Under the pieces are notes generated by a model, which searched no databases, was not told the origin of the DNA, and saw only the letters and a program-made list of their open reading frames with translations. This document shows positions 17,456-25,572 of a stretch of DNA of 64,000 nt, piece after piece; the stretch's first letter is position 1, and every line of letters starts with the position of its first letter. The stretch lies in the NCBI RefSeq assembly GCF_017313785.1, contig NZ_JAFLNL010000005.1, positions 186,001 through 250,000 on the forward strand, read 5' to 3'. A program made the position numbers and the translations under genes. Source of the DNA: Flagellimonas aurea. GTDB lineage: Bacteria > Bacteroidota > Bacteroidia > Flavobacteriales > Flavobacteriaceae.

Positions 17456-18130
17456 TTAATCCTTAATATAGACCCTTCCGCCTACAAAGGTTTTTTTATG
17501 GACCGTTTCTGGGTTTCCGTACACATAAACATCGCCCCCGGCCTTCACATTGATATCTACCATTTCTGAAGCAAACACATCGGCTTCGCCACCAGCTGAA
17601 ATTTTAACATCGGTGGTAGAAGTCCTAAGTTCACGCCCTTCAAAAATGCCTCCTGTGTTAATAACAACGGTTTGATTTTTTGCCAAGCCAGAAGCTTTAA
17701 CAATTCCTCCCGTTACCGCCCTTATTTCGGCGTAATCCACGTCCATTCCTATACGGATTGCAGCCCCCTCCTGGGCGCGAAGCTCTATTTTACTCTTTTG
17801 CACCATCTCGTTACAGGTGATTTGGGCGCCTTCGTTACCATCTATAACATCGAGATTGGTATAATAGACTTCGATCATAGTATCCTCGCCCTGAAACTTT
17901 TTGTCCAATTGCATTCTCAGTTTCAAGACCCCGTTTTTGTTGACCCATTGGATATCGTCAACATTCCAGCCTTTGATCATAATCTTGTTCTCATCAGATT
18001 GAATCAAATTGACCTCGATTAAATCAAAAACCTTGATTTTGTTGAATTCCCCCACTTCCGTATCAATGATTCGTTGTGAAAACATGAACAAGGGCAACAA
18101 TAGAAGGCTCAGTGTGTATATTTTTTTCAT
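17456..18130 (-). CDS. secreted DUF2807 (head GIN domain) protein
   Basis: The 224-residue protein has a signal peptide (MKKIYTLSLLLLPLFMFS) and then a right-handed beta-repeat domain of the DUF2807 type: FNKIKVFDLIEVNLIQSDE at the start and repeated short strands with Gly turns (GGIVKASG, INTGGIFEG, SAGGEADVFAS, AGGDVYVYG). Proteins of this family are common in Bacteroidota envelopes and are sometimes called putative auto-transporter adhesins, but no function is established. A lipoprotein relative lies at 28378-29181. It is monocistronic and shares the terminator at 17409-17438. Confidence 0.85.
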   Translation of the reverse strand: MKKIYTLSLLLLPLFMFSQRIIDTEVGEFNKIKVFDLIEVNLIQSDENKIMIKGWNVDDIQWVNKNGVLKLRMQLDKKFQGEDTMIEVYYTNLDVIDGNEGAQITCNEMVQKSKIELRAQEGAAIRIGMDVDYAEIRAVTGGIVKASGLAKNQTVVINTGGIFEGRELRTSTTDVKISAGGEADVFASEMVDINVKAGGDVYVYGNPETVHKKTFVGGRVYIKD

Positions 18131-18192
18131 GACAGAGTGTTTTTACTTTTGAAAGATGACCCTTTTTCTTGATCGTTACAGTTTAAAGCAAA

Positions 18193-18237
18193 AAAACCGC
18201 CATTGGTGCCAAAATAATTTTGACCAAGGGCGGTTTT
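18193..18237 (-). terminator. terminator of the aromatic operon
   Basis: AAAACCGCC / GGCGGTTTT forms a 9-bp stem, with an inner TTGGT/ACCAA extension. It lies 26 bases after the last gene of the pheA operon. An A tract on the plus strand gives a U tract on the transcript. Confidence 0.85.
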
Positions 18238-18262
18238 AGAAATACCAGCTCAAAAAATCTTG

Positions 18263-19345
18263 TTACGCGTTGATTATTTTTTCTTGGTGGTTGATGGATT
18301 CTTGGTGGATGGCCTTGAACATTTTTAGGATAAATTCCTCGCTCAAGCCTCTTTGCTCTCCTTCCAAGATCATGTTGCCCAAAATGGCGTTCCATCGGTT
18401 ACTCTGAAGTACGGCAACGTTCTTTTGTCTTTTCAATTCACCGATACCATCGGACACCTTCATTCGTTTTCCTAGCAAATCAATCAATTGATTGTCCAAC
18501 ACATCGATCTGTGCCCTGAGGTTGGTCAACTTGCTGTTGTATTCGGCTTCTTCATCAGTTTCCTTTCTAATTCGAAGATCTTTCATAATCTGAACCAATG
18601 TTTTTGGGGTTACTTGCTGTGCAGCATCACTCCAAGCATTGTCCGGATCGTAATGTGTTTCGATCATCAAACCATCAAAGTTCAAATCCAATGCGGTTTG
18701 GGATACATCAAAAATCATATCACGCTTACCGGTAATGTGGCTAGGGTCATTAATGATGGGAAGGTCAGGAAACTTGGTTTGTAACTCAATGGCCAATTGC
18801 CATTCTGGAATGTTTCTGTACTTCGTTTTTTCGTAAGTAGAGAATCCTCTGTGAATAACTCCCAATTTCTCAATATTGGCAGAGTACAAACGCTCAACAG
18901 CTCCCAACCATAATGAAAGGTCTGGGTTTACCGGGTTTTTCACCAACACGATCTTATCTGTACCTTCCAAAGCATCAGCAATTTCTTGAATGATGAACGG
19001 ACTTACGGTGGAACGTGCTCCGATCCACAATAGATCTACATCATATTCCAAAGCCAAATCTACGTGTGCTCTGTTGGCCACTTCGGTAGCGGTTTTTAAA
19101 CCGGTTTCTTCCTTAACTTTTTGCAACCATTTTAATCCAATGGCTCCAACTCCCTCAAAGTTTCCAGGACGAGTTCTTGGTTTCCAGATTCCGGCACGGT
19201 AATAATTCACGTCGGTATCTTTAAGCTCATGTGCTATCTTAAGCACCTGATCTTCGGTTTCGGCACTACATGGACCTGCAATTACCAAGGGATGACCCAA
19301 ATTCATGTCATCCAACCATTTCCTCATTTCCTTTTTGTTTTCCAT
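18263..19345 (-). CDS. bifunctional DAHP synthase / chorismate mutase
   Basis: The 360-residue protein joins two shikimate-pathway enzymes. Residues about 1-265 form a type I-beta DAHP synthase (VIAGPCSAETEDQ, GIWKPRTRPGNFEG, LVKNPVNPD, IINDPSHITGKRD), which condenses PEP and erythrose-4-phosphate. Residues about 270-360 are an AroQ-type chorismate mutase (LRAQIDVLDNQLIDLLGKRM, the helix with the active-site Arg). Such fusions let chorismate or prephenate inhibit the first enzyme. It is the last gene of the pheA operon, 8 bases after tyrA, and so should be under the leader-peptide attenuator at 22190-22318. Confidence 0.94.
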   Translation of the reverse strand: MENKKEMRKWLDDMNLGHPLVIAGPCSAETEDQVLKIAHELKDTDVNYYRAGIWKPRTRPGNFEGVGAIGLKWLQKVKEETGLKTATEVANRAHVDLALEYDVDLLWIGARSTVSPFIIQEIADALEGTDKIVLVKNPVNPDLSLWLGAVERLYSANIEKLGVIHRGFSTYEKTKYRNIPEWQLAIELQTKFPDLPIINDPSHITGKRDMIFDVSQTALDLNFDGLMIETHYDPDNAWSDAAQQVTPKTLVQIMKDLRIRKETDEEAEYNSKLTNLRAQIDVLDNQLIDLLGKRMKVSDGIGELKRQKNVAVLQSNRWNAILGNMILEGEQRGLSEEFILKMFKAIHQESINHQEKIINA

Positions 19346-19353
19346 AATACTCT

Positions 19354-20214
19354 CTATTTTTTTGTAAGTGGTATTCCTTTTAGTATTTGTTTTATTTTAT
19401 TGGTATTACTCATTTCTTGGTGGACATTTTCGAAATCGTTGTCCACGATCAGTTGTTTGAACCTTGTGAGGTTCTCGATATATTCTTCTAGCGTTTCCAC
19501 AACATTGTCCTTGTTCTGCTCAAAAATCGGCGTCCACATATCCGGGGAACTTTTTGCTAGTCGAACGGTGCTTTCAAAACCACTCCCGGCCATGTCAAAA
19601 ATATCACGCTCATTTTTTTCTTTCTCAATTACCGTCTTTCCCAACATAAAAGAGCTAATGTGTGATAAATGAGATACGTAGGCAATGTGTTTATCGTGCG
19701 CTTCCGGATTCATATATCGGATTCGCATGCCAATTTCCTGAAATATTGCCAATGCTGGCTCCTGTAGTTTAAAGGCTGTTTTTTCGACCTCGCAAATAAT
19801 CATCGTCTTGCCGGCATACAGTCCTTCCAATGCCGCGGTCGGACCAGAAAACTCGGTTCCAGCAATGGGGTGGCAGGCCATAAAGTTCCTTCGTTTAGGA
19901 TGGTCGGCAACTTGTTCACAGATCAATCGTTTGGTAGAACCTGCATCCATTACTACAGTTTCATCCCCTACGGTATCCAATATTTTGGGCAATTCACTGA
20001 CCAAAACATTCACAGGGATGCTCACATAGACCAAATCGGCCGTTTCCAAATCTTGGTAGTCGCCCTTTTTATCTATGATTTGAAGTTGAAGTGCCTCGTC
20101 CAAATGGGCCTCGCTTTTGTCCACACCGATAATTTCAGCTTCCGGATGCACTTTTTTTACATCTTTGGCAAAAGAACCGCCAATCAATCCAACACCTATG
20201 ATAACTACTTTCAT
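19354..20214 (-). CDS. tyrA: prephenate dehydrogenase
   Basis: TyrA oxidises prephenate to 4-hydroxyphenylpyruvate, the tyrosine branch. From the ATG at 20212-20214 the protein has 286 residues. The NAD-binding GVGLIGGSFA is at residues 6-15; AGSTKRLI and CHPIAGTEFSGP follow with the catalytic His. I chose this ATG because a longer reading frame (16 more codons) would overlap the upstream gene, while this one follows its stop by two bases and puts the Rossmann motif at the N-terminus. No ACT domain is present, so feedback control may be at the attenuator. Confidence 0.94.
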   Translation of the reverse strand: MKVVIIGVGLIGGSFAKDVKKVHPEAEIIGVDKSEAHLDEALQLQIIDKKGDYQDLETADLVYVSIPVNVLVSELPKILDTVGDETVVMDAGSTKRLICEQVADHPKRRNFMACHPIAGTEFSGPTAALEGLYAGKTMIICEVEKTAFKLQEPALAIFQEIGMRIRYMNPEAHDKHIAYVSHLSHISSFMLGKTVIEKEKNERDIFDMAGSGFESTVRLAKSSPDMWTPIFEQNKDNVVETLEEYIENLTRFKQLIVDNDFENVHQEMSNTNKIKQILKGIPLTKK

Positions 20215-20216
20215 AA

Positions 20217-21359
20217 TTAAACTCTTTCTATGGCTTCTTTGATTTTTTCTTCGCTCACGCAAAGTGAAAAACGAATGTAGCCTTCGCCATTGCTCCCGAA
20301 TATGGTTCCCGGAGCAATAAAAATATCTTTATCGTGCAACACTTCATCTATGAATTCCTCTGAAGCCTTGGCGCCTTCCGGTAACTTGCACCATACAAAC
20401 ATGCCCACGGCATTTCTATCATACGTACAACCTAATTTATCAGCCAATTGGAACATCAGTTCACGCCGCTTGGTGTATACCTTGTCCAGCTCCTCGAACC
20501 ATTCAGGACCACTCTTCAAAGCTGCAATGGCGCCCTTTTGAATACCGAAGAACATACCGGAATCCATATTGCTCTTTACTTTCAATATCGCATTGATGTG
20601 TTCCTCACTTCCCAATACCATTCCTACACGCCAACCTGCCATGTTGAAAGTCTTACTTAAACTGTTCAGTTCCAAAGTGCAATCTTTTGCTCCTTCAATG
20701 GACAAAATACTGGTGGGGTTATTGGAAAGTACAAAACTGTATGGGTTATCGTTCACCAAAAGGATATAGTTCTTCTTGGCAAAATCCACCAATAACTTGA
20801 GTTGTTCCAAGGAAGCAGTAGCTCCGGTTGGCATATGCGGGTAGCTCACCCACATTAGTTTCACCTTCGATAAATCCTTTTGGGATAATTCCTCAAAATC
20901 TGGAAACCAATCGTTTTCAGCCTTCAAATCGTAGGTAACAGCTTTTCCACCCACTAAATTGGTCACGGATGCGTAGGTAGGATATCCGGGATTGGGCAGC
21001 AATACCTCATCACCTTCATTCAAAAATGCCATGCTGATGTGCATGATTCCTTCCTTTGACCCCATTAAGGGCAAAATTTCTGTTGATGGGTCTACCGTCA
21101 CTTCAAATTTTTGCTGATAAAAATCCGAAATGGCTTCCCTAAGTTCTGGCAAGCCTTGATAGCTTTGGTATTGATGGGCTCCCGCTTCCAAAATGGAATC
21201 CCGAAGTGTTTCCAGTACCAAAGGTGATGGCGCCAGGTCTGGGCTGCCAATCCCCATATTGATGATGGGCCTGCCCTCGGCCATCAATCCCCTGACCTCT
21301 CTTAATTTTTTGGAGAAGTAATACTCTTGTACGGTATTTAACCTTTCTGCTGTCTTCAT
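20217..21359 (-). CDS. class I/II PLP aminotransferase, probably aromatic
   Basis: The 380-residue fold-type I aminotransferase has GIGSPDLAPSP near the N-terminus, the NPGYPTY segment, and the PLP lysine in SLSKTFNMAGWRVG. It belongs to the large aspartate/LL-DAP aminotransferase-like group. Its place between pheA and tyrA, with a one-base overlap to pheA and two bases to tyrA, strongly suggests it transaminates phenylpyruvate and 4-hydroxyphenylpyruvate to Phe and Tyr, or prephenate to arogenate. The sequence alone cannot choose among these. Confidence 0.88.
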   Translation of the reverse strand: MKTAERLNTVQEYYFSKKLREVRGLMAEGRPIINMGIGSPDLAPSPLVLETLRDSILEAGAHQYQSYQGLPELREAISDFYQQKFEVTVDPSTEILPLMGSKEGIMHISMAFLNEGDEVLLPNPGYPTYASVTNLVGGKAVTYDLKAENDWFPDFEELSQKDLSKVKLMWVSYPHMPTGATASLEQLKLLVDFAKKNYILLVNDNPYSFVLSNNPTSILSIEGAKDCTLELNSLSKTFNMAGWRVGMVLGSEEHINAILKVKSNMDSGMFFGIQKGAIAALKSGPEWFEELDKVYTKRRELMFQLADKLGCTYDRNAVGMFVWCKLPEGAKASEEFIDEVLHDKDIFIAPGTIFGSNGEGYIRFSLCVSEEKIKEAIERV

Positions 21360-22186
21360 TACAACAATGCATTTTTATATTCTCCCAAAACCTTAAAATC
21401 TTCGGCCATGATCTGCATCAAAGATTTGGTTTTGGCAAAGTGCTTGTATTTATCAAAAGTCACATCCACAAAAAAAGCATACTTCCAAGGAGTCTCGATT
21501 ACCGGTAAGGACTGAATCTTTGTGAGGTTCATATTGCAATCGCTCATCACGTTCAACACAGTGGCCAAACTCCCTCTTTTGTGATCGGTTATAAATCTCA
21601 GTGATGCCTTGTTGATTTCTTCTTCTGGCAGTACTTTGTTTTGTTTTTTTAGAATGATAAACCTTGTGGAATTGTTCACAATGGTCTGGATATTGTCGGC
21701 AATAATTTCCAAATCATATAATTCGGCCGCCATTTTTGGTGCAATTGCAGCAATATGCTCAAGTTCTTCTTTCTGAATCCGTTTCGCTGTTTCGGCAGTA
21801 TCAGCGCTTTCCACTAGCTTGATCTGCGGATGAGCTTTAAAGAACTCCTTGCACTGCAACAGCGCCATTGGGTGCGAATGTACCTCTTGGATATCATCAA
21901 AAGTTCTTCCTTTCAATACCATAAGATTGTGGTGAATGTTCAAGTAATGTTCACCGATTACATGAATATCGTTATGGTAGACCAAATTGTAATTCGGAAT
22001 AATGGAACCGGCGATGGAGTTTTCGATGGCCATGATTCCTTTATCGGCAGCGCCTATGATCAAACTGTCTACTACAGCATCGAAAGAACTGCATTCCAAC
22101 AGTTCTATGTCCTCACCAAAAAAATCTTTGGCAACCTGGTGGTGGTTCGAACCTTTTATTCCTTGTATGGCAATTTTTAATTCCAT
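21359..22186 (-). CDS. pheA: prephenate dehydratase with ACT domain
   Basis: PheA converts prephenate to phenylpyruvate. The 275-residue protein has the dehydratase domain (about 1-185) with AIENSIAGS and the catalytic NSTRFIIL (Thr-Arg-Phe motif), then an ACT regulatory domain (about 195-275). The Phe-binding ESRP motif of the ACT domain appears as QSLP, so allosteric control may differ. There is no chorismate mutase domain; that activity is fused to DAHP synthase three genes on. The ATG lies just three bases after the U tract of an intrinsic terminator, so transcription into the operon is decided directly before this start. Confidence 0.95.
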   Translation of the reverse strand: MELKIAIQGIKGSNHHQVAKDFFGEDIELLECSSFDAVVDSLIIGAADKGIMAIENSIAGSIIPNYNLVYHNDIHVIGEHYLNIHHNLMVLKGRTFDDIQEVHSHPMALLQCKEFFKAHPQIKLVESADTAETAKRIQKEELEHIAAIAPKMAAELYDLEIIADNIQTIVNNSTRFIILKKQNKVLPEEEINKASLRFITDHKRGSLATVLNVMSDCNMNLTKIQSLPVIETPWKYAFFVDVTFDKYKHFAKTKSLMQIMAEDFKVLGEYKNALL

Positions 22187-22189
22187 TGC

Positions 22190-22260
22190 AAAAAAAAAAG
22201 TCCCGATGTATCGGGACTTTATATATTGGTTATACTTTAAACGTATCTATAATAGTCCCG
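22190..22260 (-). promoter_or_regulatory. transcription attenuator of the pheA operon (antiterminator / terminator)
   Basis: Reading the minus strand: segment 2 (CGGGACT, 22260-22254) lies inside the end of the leader ORF. Segment 3 (AGTCCCG, 22218-22212) can pair with it; allowing one bulged A, the helix grows to 12 bp by UUAUA with UAUAA. Segment 3 can instead pair with segment 4 to give an 11-bp hairpin, AAAGTCCCGAT / ATCGGGACTTT (22220-22197). That hairpin runs into ten U residues ending at 22190. The two pairings exclude each other. A small AUAC/GUAU hairpin fills the antiterminator loop. Everything here is seen directly; function is inferred from the trp/phe attenuation model. Confidence 0.88.
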
Positions 22261-22318
22261 CTTCTCTCCCAAAAAAGAAGTAAAAATAAAAACGGTTCCA
22301 GAAATACGTGTTTGTCAT
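22247..22318 (-). CDS. aromatic-rich leader peptide of the pheA operon
   Basis: A 23-codon ORF from the ATG at 22316-22318 to TAG at 22247-22249. It begins MTNTYFWNR, then residues 10-16 read FYFYFFF, and it ends GREAGLL. Six Phe, three Tyr and one Trp make ten aromatic residues of 23, exactly the amino acids whose pathway lies downstream. A ribosome stalled for charged tRNA-Phe or tRNA-Tyr within codons 10-16 leaves segment 2 (from codon 20 on) free to form the antiterminator. A ribosome reaching the stop covers it and lets the terminator form. It is too short for usual gene finders. Confidence 0.87.
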   Translation of the reverse strand: MTNTYFWNRFYFYFFFGREAGLL

Positions 22319-22441
22319 CTCGTTGTTAATTGTCGGCTAATTTAGGTATTCGATTGGAAACACACAGACATTCCCAAATTTTTTTTGATTTTTTTCAAAA
22401 AAGACATTTTCACTGCATATAATTTTATAGAAACGATGCTT

Positions 22442-22518
22442 TTTTAAGAATTCTTGTCTTTGGGAGATTTCTTAAAAGAATCATTTTACAAAATCCTTGT
22501 TTTTTGAAACCAAGGATT
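22442..22518. other. two inverted repeats in the pheA-gldA intergenic region
   Basis: TTTTAAGAA (22442-22450) pairs with TTCTTAAAA (22469-22477), and AATCCTTG (22492-22499) pairs with CAAGGATT (22511-22518); both are perfect. They lie in an A/T-rich stretch upstream of both divergent units, the leader ORF and gldA, and just upstream of the gldA -7 box. Possible operators; no protein can be assigned. Confidence 0.4.
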
Positions 22519-22534
22519 AGAACGAGTAAAAGTG

Positions 22535-22542
22535 TATTTTTG
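22535..22542 (+). promoter_or_regulatory. gldA: -7 promoter element of gldA
   Basis: TATTTTTG fits TAnnTTTG exactly, 22 bases before the gldA ATG. No TTG at the standard -33 distance. Confidence 0.5.
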
Positions 22543-22563
22543 GAATGATTAAATCCATTTTGA

Positions 22564-23463
22564 ATGTCCATCACTGTACAGAACATCACAAAGAACTTTG
22601 GCTCCCAGAAGGCATTGAATAATGTTTCCTTTACCATCAACAAAGGGGAGGTGGTCGGTTTTTTAGGACCCAACGGCGCTGGCAAATCTACCATGATGCG
22701 GATTTTGACCACTTATTACAAGGCGGATGAGGGTAAAGCAACCGTAAACGGGTTCGATGTTTTACAAGCTCAAAAAGATGTTCAGAAAAGCATCGGATAC
22801 CTTCCAGAGCACAATCCGCTATATTTGGAAATGTACGTTAAGGAATACTTGGCCTTTAATGCCGATGTCTACAAAGTGGACAAATCCAAAATAAATGATG
22901 TAATCGAACAAACGGGTTTGTCTCCCGAGTGCCACAAAAAAATCGGACAGTTGTCCAAAGGATACCGTCAGCGCGTTGGGCTAGCCGCTGCCCTGTTGCA
23001 CGACCCAGAAGTTTTGATACTTGATGAGCCCACCACGGGACTCGACCCCAACCAATTGATCGAGATACGGAAACTGATACGAGAAATCGCAAAAGAGAAG
23101 ACCATTTTGCTTTCCACACATATTATGAAGGAAGTCGAGGCTGTCTGCGACCGAGTGATCATCATTAACAAAGGAGAGCTGGTGGCCGATAAAAAACTGG
23201 AAGAACTCCGTGAAGCAGAGGAACAAATCATCGAGGTGGAATTCGATTATCGTGTAGAAGAGCAATTATTGCAGCAAATGCCCAATGTTTCTACCGTAAA
23301 AAATACAGGTGGATTCGTATATGAAATCACTTTTGGCACCTCTAAGGACATGCGGCCTACCGTTTTTGATTTTGCCCACGATAACAAACTAAAGACACTT
23401 CAATTAAGTAGAAAGAACAGAAACCTAGAAAGCCTTTTTACCGAGCTTACTTCAAAAGCCTAG
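22564..23463 (+). CDS. gldA: gliding-motility ABC transporter ATP-binding protein GldA
   Basis: The 299-residue ATPase has Walker A GPNGAGKST (about 34-42), the ABC signature LSKGYRQRVGLA, Walker B VLILDEPTTGLD and the H-loop STHIMKEVEAV. After the ATPase core is a roughly 85-residue C-terminal extension (ELREAEEQIIEVEFDY onward to SLFTELTSK), typical of GldA/CcmA-like ATPases. In Flavobacterium, GldA works with membrane proteins GldF and GldG, which are not in this window. Presence of gldB here supports the assignment, although other gliding-type ATPases share this architecture. Confidence 0.87.
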   Translation: MSITVQNITKNFGSQKALNNVSFTINKGEVVGFLGPNGAGKSTMMRILTTYYKADEGKATVNGFDVLQAQKDVQKSIGYLPEHNPLYLEMYVKEYLAFNADVYKVDKSKINDVIEQTGLSPECHKKIGQLSKGYRQRVGLAAALLHDPEVLILDEPTTGLDPNQLIEIRKLIREIAKEKTILLSTHIMKEVEAVCDRVIIINKGELVADKKLEELREAEEQIIEVEFDYRVEEQLLQQMPNVSTVKNTGGFVYEITFGTSKDMRPTVFDFAHDNKLKTLQLSRKNRNLESLFTELTSKA

Positions 23464-23505
23464 ATTTTTCACCCGCATGAAACTCCTTCACCATTCCCCT
23501 GTAAA

Positions 23506-23529
23506 ACCATAACATTTATGGTATTTTTG
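23506..23529 (+). promoter_or_regulatory. hairpin plus -7 promoter box between gldA and the decarboxylase
   Basis: ACCATAA-CAT-TTATGGT (23506-23522) is a 7-bp hairpin, followed by TATTTTTG (23522-23529), which is both a T-rich tail and an exact TAnnTTTG -7 box 26 bases before the next ATG. The site may end gldA transcription and start the decarboxylase gene. Confidence 0.5.
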
Positions 23530-23555
23530 CACTTCAGAAGATAAAGCACCTCATT

Positions 23556-25004
23556 ATGAAGAGCAACGCCAGATTGGAACTCTCCAAAGAAGAAATGAAA
23601 AGCTATGGGTATCAAATCATTGATGCCATTGTGGAGCACCATGCCACCCAACACGAAAAATTGCCCGTAGCTCTTGGTTCAAGAGAAGAAATGGATTCCT
23701 TGTTCTTGGAGGAGGCCCCAGAAAAAGGTTCCGACCCAAGCCAGGTGCTCAATTTTGTTCTGGATAAGGTAATGACCAATAGTGCCAATATGGCCCACCC
23801 AAGATCGTTTTCGTTTGTGCCTGGCCCAAGTAATTATGTCAGTGTAATGGCCGATGCTTTGGCCACGGGATACAACATCTTTTCTGGTGGATGGGCTGCA
23901 AGTCCAGCCGCTGCCGAACTCGAAATCGTAACCATTCAGTGGTTGTTGAAAATTTTTGGCTTCCCAAAGAAAAAAGGAGGGGGCATTTTTACCAGTGGTG
24001 GTTCCATGGCAAATCTTACAGCCGTAGTCACTGCAAGAAGAATAAAATGCGGGGACGATTTTTCCAAGGCCGTTATTTATCTATCTGATCAAGCCCATTC
24101 TTCCAATATCAAGGCCATTCGGGTGTTGGGCTTTAAAAAAGAACAGATCAGAATTATTCCTACGGACAGCGAACTCAAGTTTTCCGTAAACAAATTGAAG
24201 AACTGTATTGCCAAAGACCGATTGGAAGGCCTTTATCCGTTCTGTTTGATTGCCACAGCAGGGACAACCAATACAGGAACCGTTGACCCATTGGTGGAAC
24301 TGGGTAAAATTTGCAAAAAAGAAGATATCTGGTTCCATATTGATGGTGCCTACGGTGGAGCCGCCATCTTGTCCCAAAAGGGCAAGCAAGCCATGAAAGG
24401 CATTGAAAAAGCCGATTCCCTTACAGTTGACCCGCACAAATGGTTTTTCCAACCGTACGAAATGGGGTGTCTCTTGGTGCGAAACCATAAAAACCTAAGC
24501 AACACCTTCACTGAAAAACCAGAATATTTAAGGGATATCGAAGGGAATACTTCTGAAATCAACTTTTATGATCATGGCATTCAATTGACCCGAAGGTTTC
24601 GGGCATTGAAGTTTTATATGTCCCTAAAAACTTTTGGTTTAAAGGAGTTCCGAGATGCCATCACATATAATATCGATCTTGCAGAAGAAGTGGAAACGAT
24701 GCTTCGTGGCAGCAAAAGTTGGGAAGTGGTGTTCCCAGCCACTTTGGCGGTCATCAACTTTAGGTACAACCCCATCAACAAAAAATACTCGGAAAAGGAA
24801 TTGGACAAAATCAACCAATACATTTCTGGGAAGGTAATGGATTCGCGAAAAGCCATGCTCGTTACCACTATTTTAAACGGGCAGATTGTTCTCCGTATGT
24901 GCCTCATCAACCCAAGAACAACCATGAAAGATGTAACCGAAACTTTTGACCTTTGTAAAAGGTATGCGAAGGAGATTGAAGAACAGATGACACTAACAAA
25001 ATAA
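23556..25004 (+). CDS. group II PLP-dependent amino-acid decarboxylase
   Basis: The 482-residue protein belongs to the aromatic-L-amino-acid/glutamate decarboxylase family: NMAHPRSFSFVPGPSNYVSV near residue 75, FTSGGSMANLTAV, IDGAYGGAA and the PLP lysine in VDPHKWFFQPYE. Family members decarboxylate aromatic amino acids, glutamate or aspartate. The PxPSNYVSVMAD segment and length favour an aromatic-type enzyme, but the substrate cannot be fixed. It is monocistronic, close to the aromatic operon but transcribed separately from its own -7 box. The gene ends 26 bases from a convergent DinB gene. Confidence 0.88.
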   Translation: MKSNARLELSKEEMKSYGYQIIDAIVEHHATQHEKLPVALGSREEMDSLFLEEAPEKGSDPSQVLNFVLDKVMTNSANMAHPRSFSFVPGPSNYVSVMADALATGYNIFSGGWAASPAAAELEIVTIQWLLKIFGFPKKKGGGIFTSGGSMANLTAVVTARRIKCGDDFSKAVIYLSDQAHSSNIKAIRVLGFKKEQIRIIPTDSELKFSVNKLKNCIAKDRLEGLYPFCLIATAGTTNTGTVDPLVELGKICKKEDIWFHIDGAYGGAAILSQKGKQAMKGIEKADSLTVDPHKWFFQPYEMGCLLVRNHKNLSNTFTEKPEYLRDIEGNTSEINFYDHGIQLTRRFRALKFYMSLKTFGLKEFRDAITYNIDLAEEVETMLRGSKSWEVVFPATLAVINFRYNPINKKYSEKELDKINQYISGKVMDSRKAMLVTTILNGQIVLRMCLINPRTTMKDVTETFDLCKRYAKEIEEQMTLTK

Positions 25005-25030
25005 GTTATTTCCCCCTAATCAATCTTCAA

Positions 25031-25564
25031 TCATTGATACAAAGCATACCTTGGAGGTTTTATACCATTTAACCGTAGATAAACAAGCATTTGTCCTCTA
25101 TGATGGGCAATGTGATCTGCTAGTAACAATAAAACTTGCCTTTTTGTTCTTTCCAGACCAAAATAATCCAACCTTTCCTCAAGTTTATATTGTTTAAAAT
25201 TTGAGATGAACTCTATAGTCAAGTCAAATGTTTTATCGATTGTGGCAATCATTTCTTCTTTGGATTTTTTGTCAACTTTTAATTCTGTATCAGTATTCCA
25301 ATCTCTTGCTTCACGATCACCCATTAGTGACTGACTATGCCAATCCATTGCCCAACCAATATGCATTAAGTTTTCTTCAAAGCTCATTGATTCTGGGGTT
25401 GCCCTAAAACCATACTTTTCTTCAGGCATGTTTTCTGCTACAAGAATTAAATATTGTTTTGAATTTTCTAAGCGCTCCAAATATTCATCAATAAAACTGT
25501 TTTGTTGAGCGAAAAGATGTGGAGCCAGTAAAAAAACGAGTAAAAGAGATAAGTACTTCATCAT
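25031..25564 (-). CDS. secreted DinB-family protein
   Basis: The start is taken at the ATG 25562-25564 (a second ATG follows at once), giving 177 residues with a signal peptide MMKYLSLLLVFLLAPHLFAQ. The mature part is a four-helix DinB/DfsB-like fold with metal-binding histidines: MHIGWAMDWHSQSL and LADHIAHHRGQM (HxxxHR). Most DinB relatives are cytoplasmic metal-dependent enzymes or thiol transferases; secreted ones with this layout occur in Bacteroidota with unknown roles. It follows the peptidase gene at 25573 by only 8 bases. Both genes look more A/T-rich than their neighbours. Confidence 0.78.
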   Translation of the reverse strand: MMKYLSLLLVFLLAPHLFAQQNSFIDEYLERLENSKQYLILVAENMPEEKYGFRATPESMSFEENLMHIGWAMDWHSQSLMGDREARDWNTDTELKVDKKSKEEMIATIDKTFDLTIEFISNFKQYKLEERLDYFGLERTKRQVLLLLADHIAHHRGQMLVYLRLNGIKPPRYALYQ

Positions 25565-25572
25565 ATGATTAT

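Noticed and set aside
22197-22220. Terminator of a gene read on the plus strand
   Set aside because: There is no plus-strand gene upstream, and the U tract exists only on the minus-strand transcript, directly before pheA.
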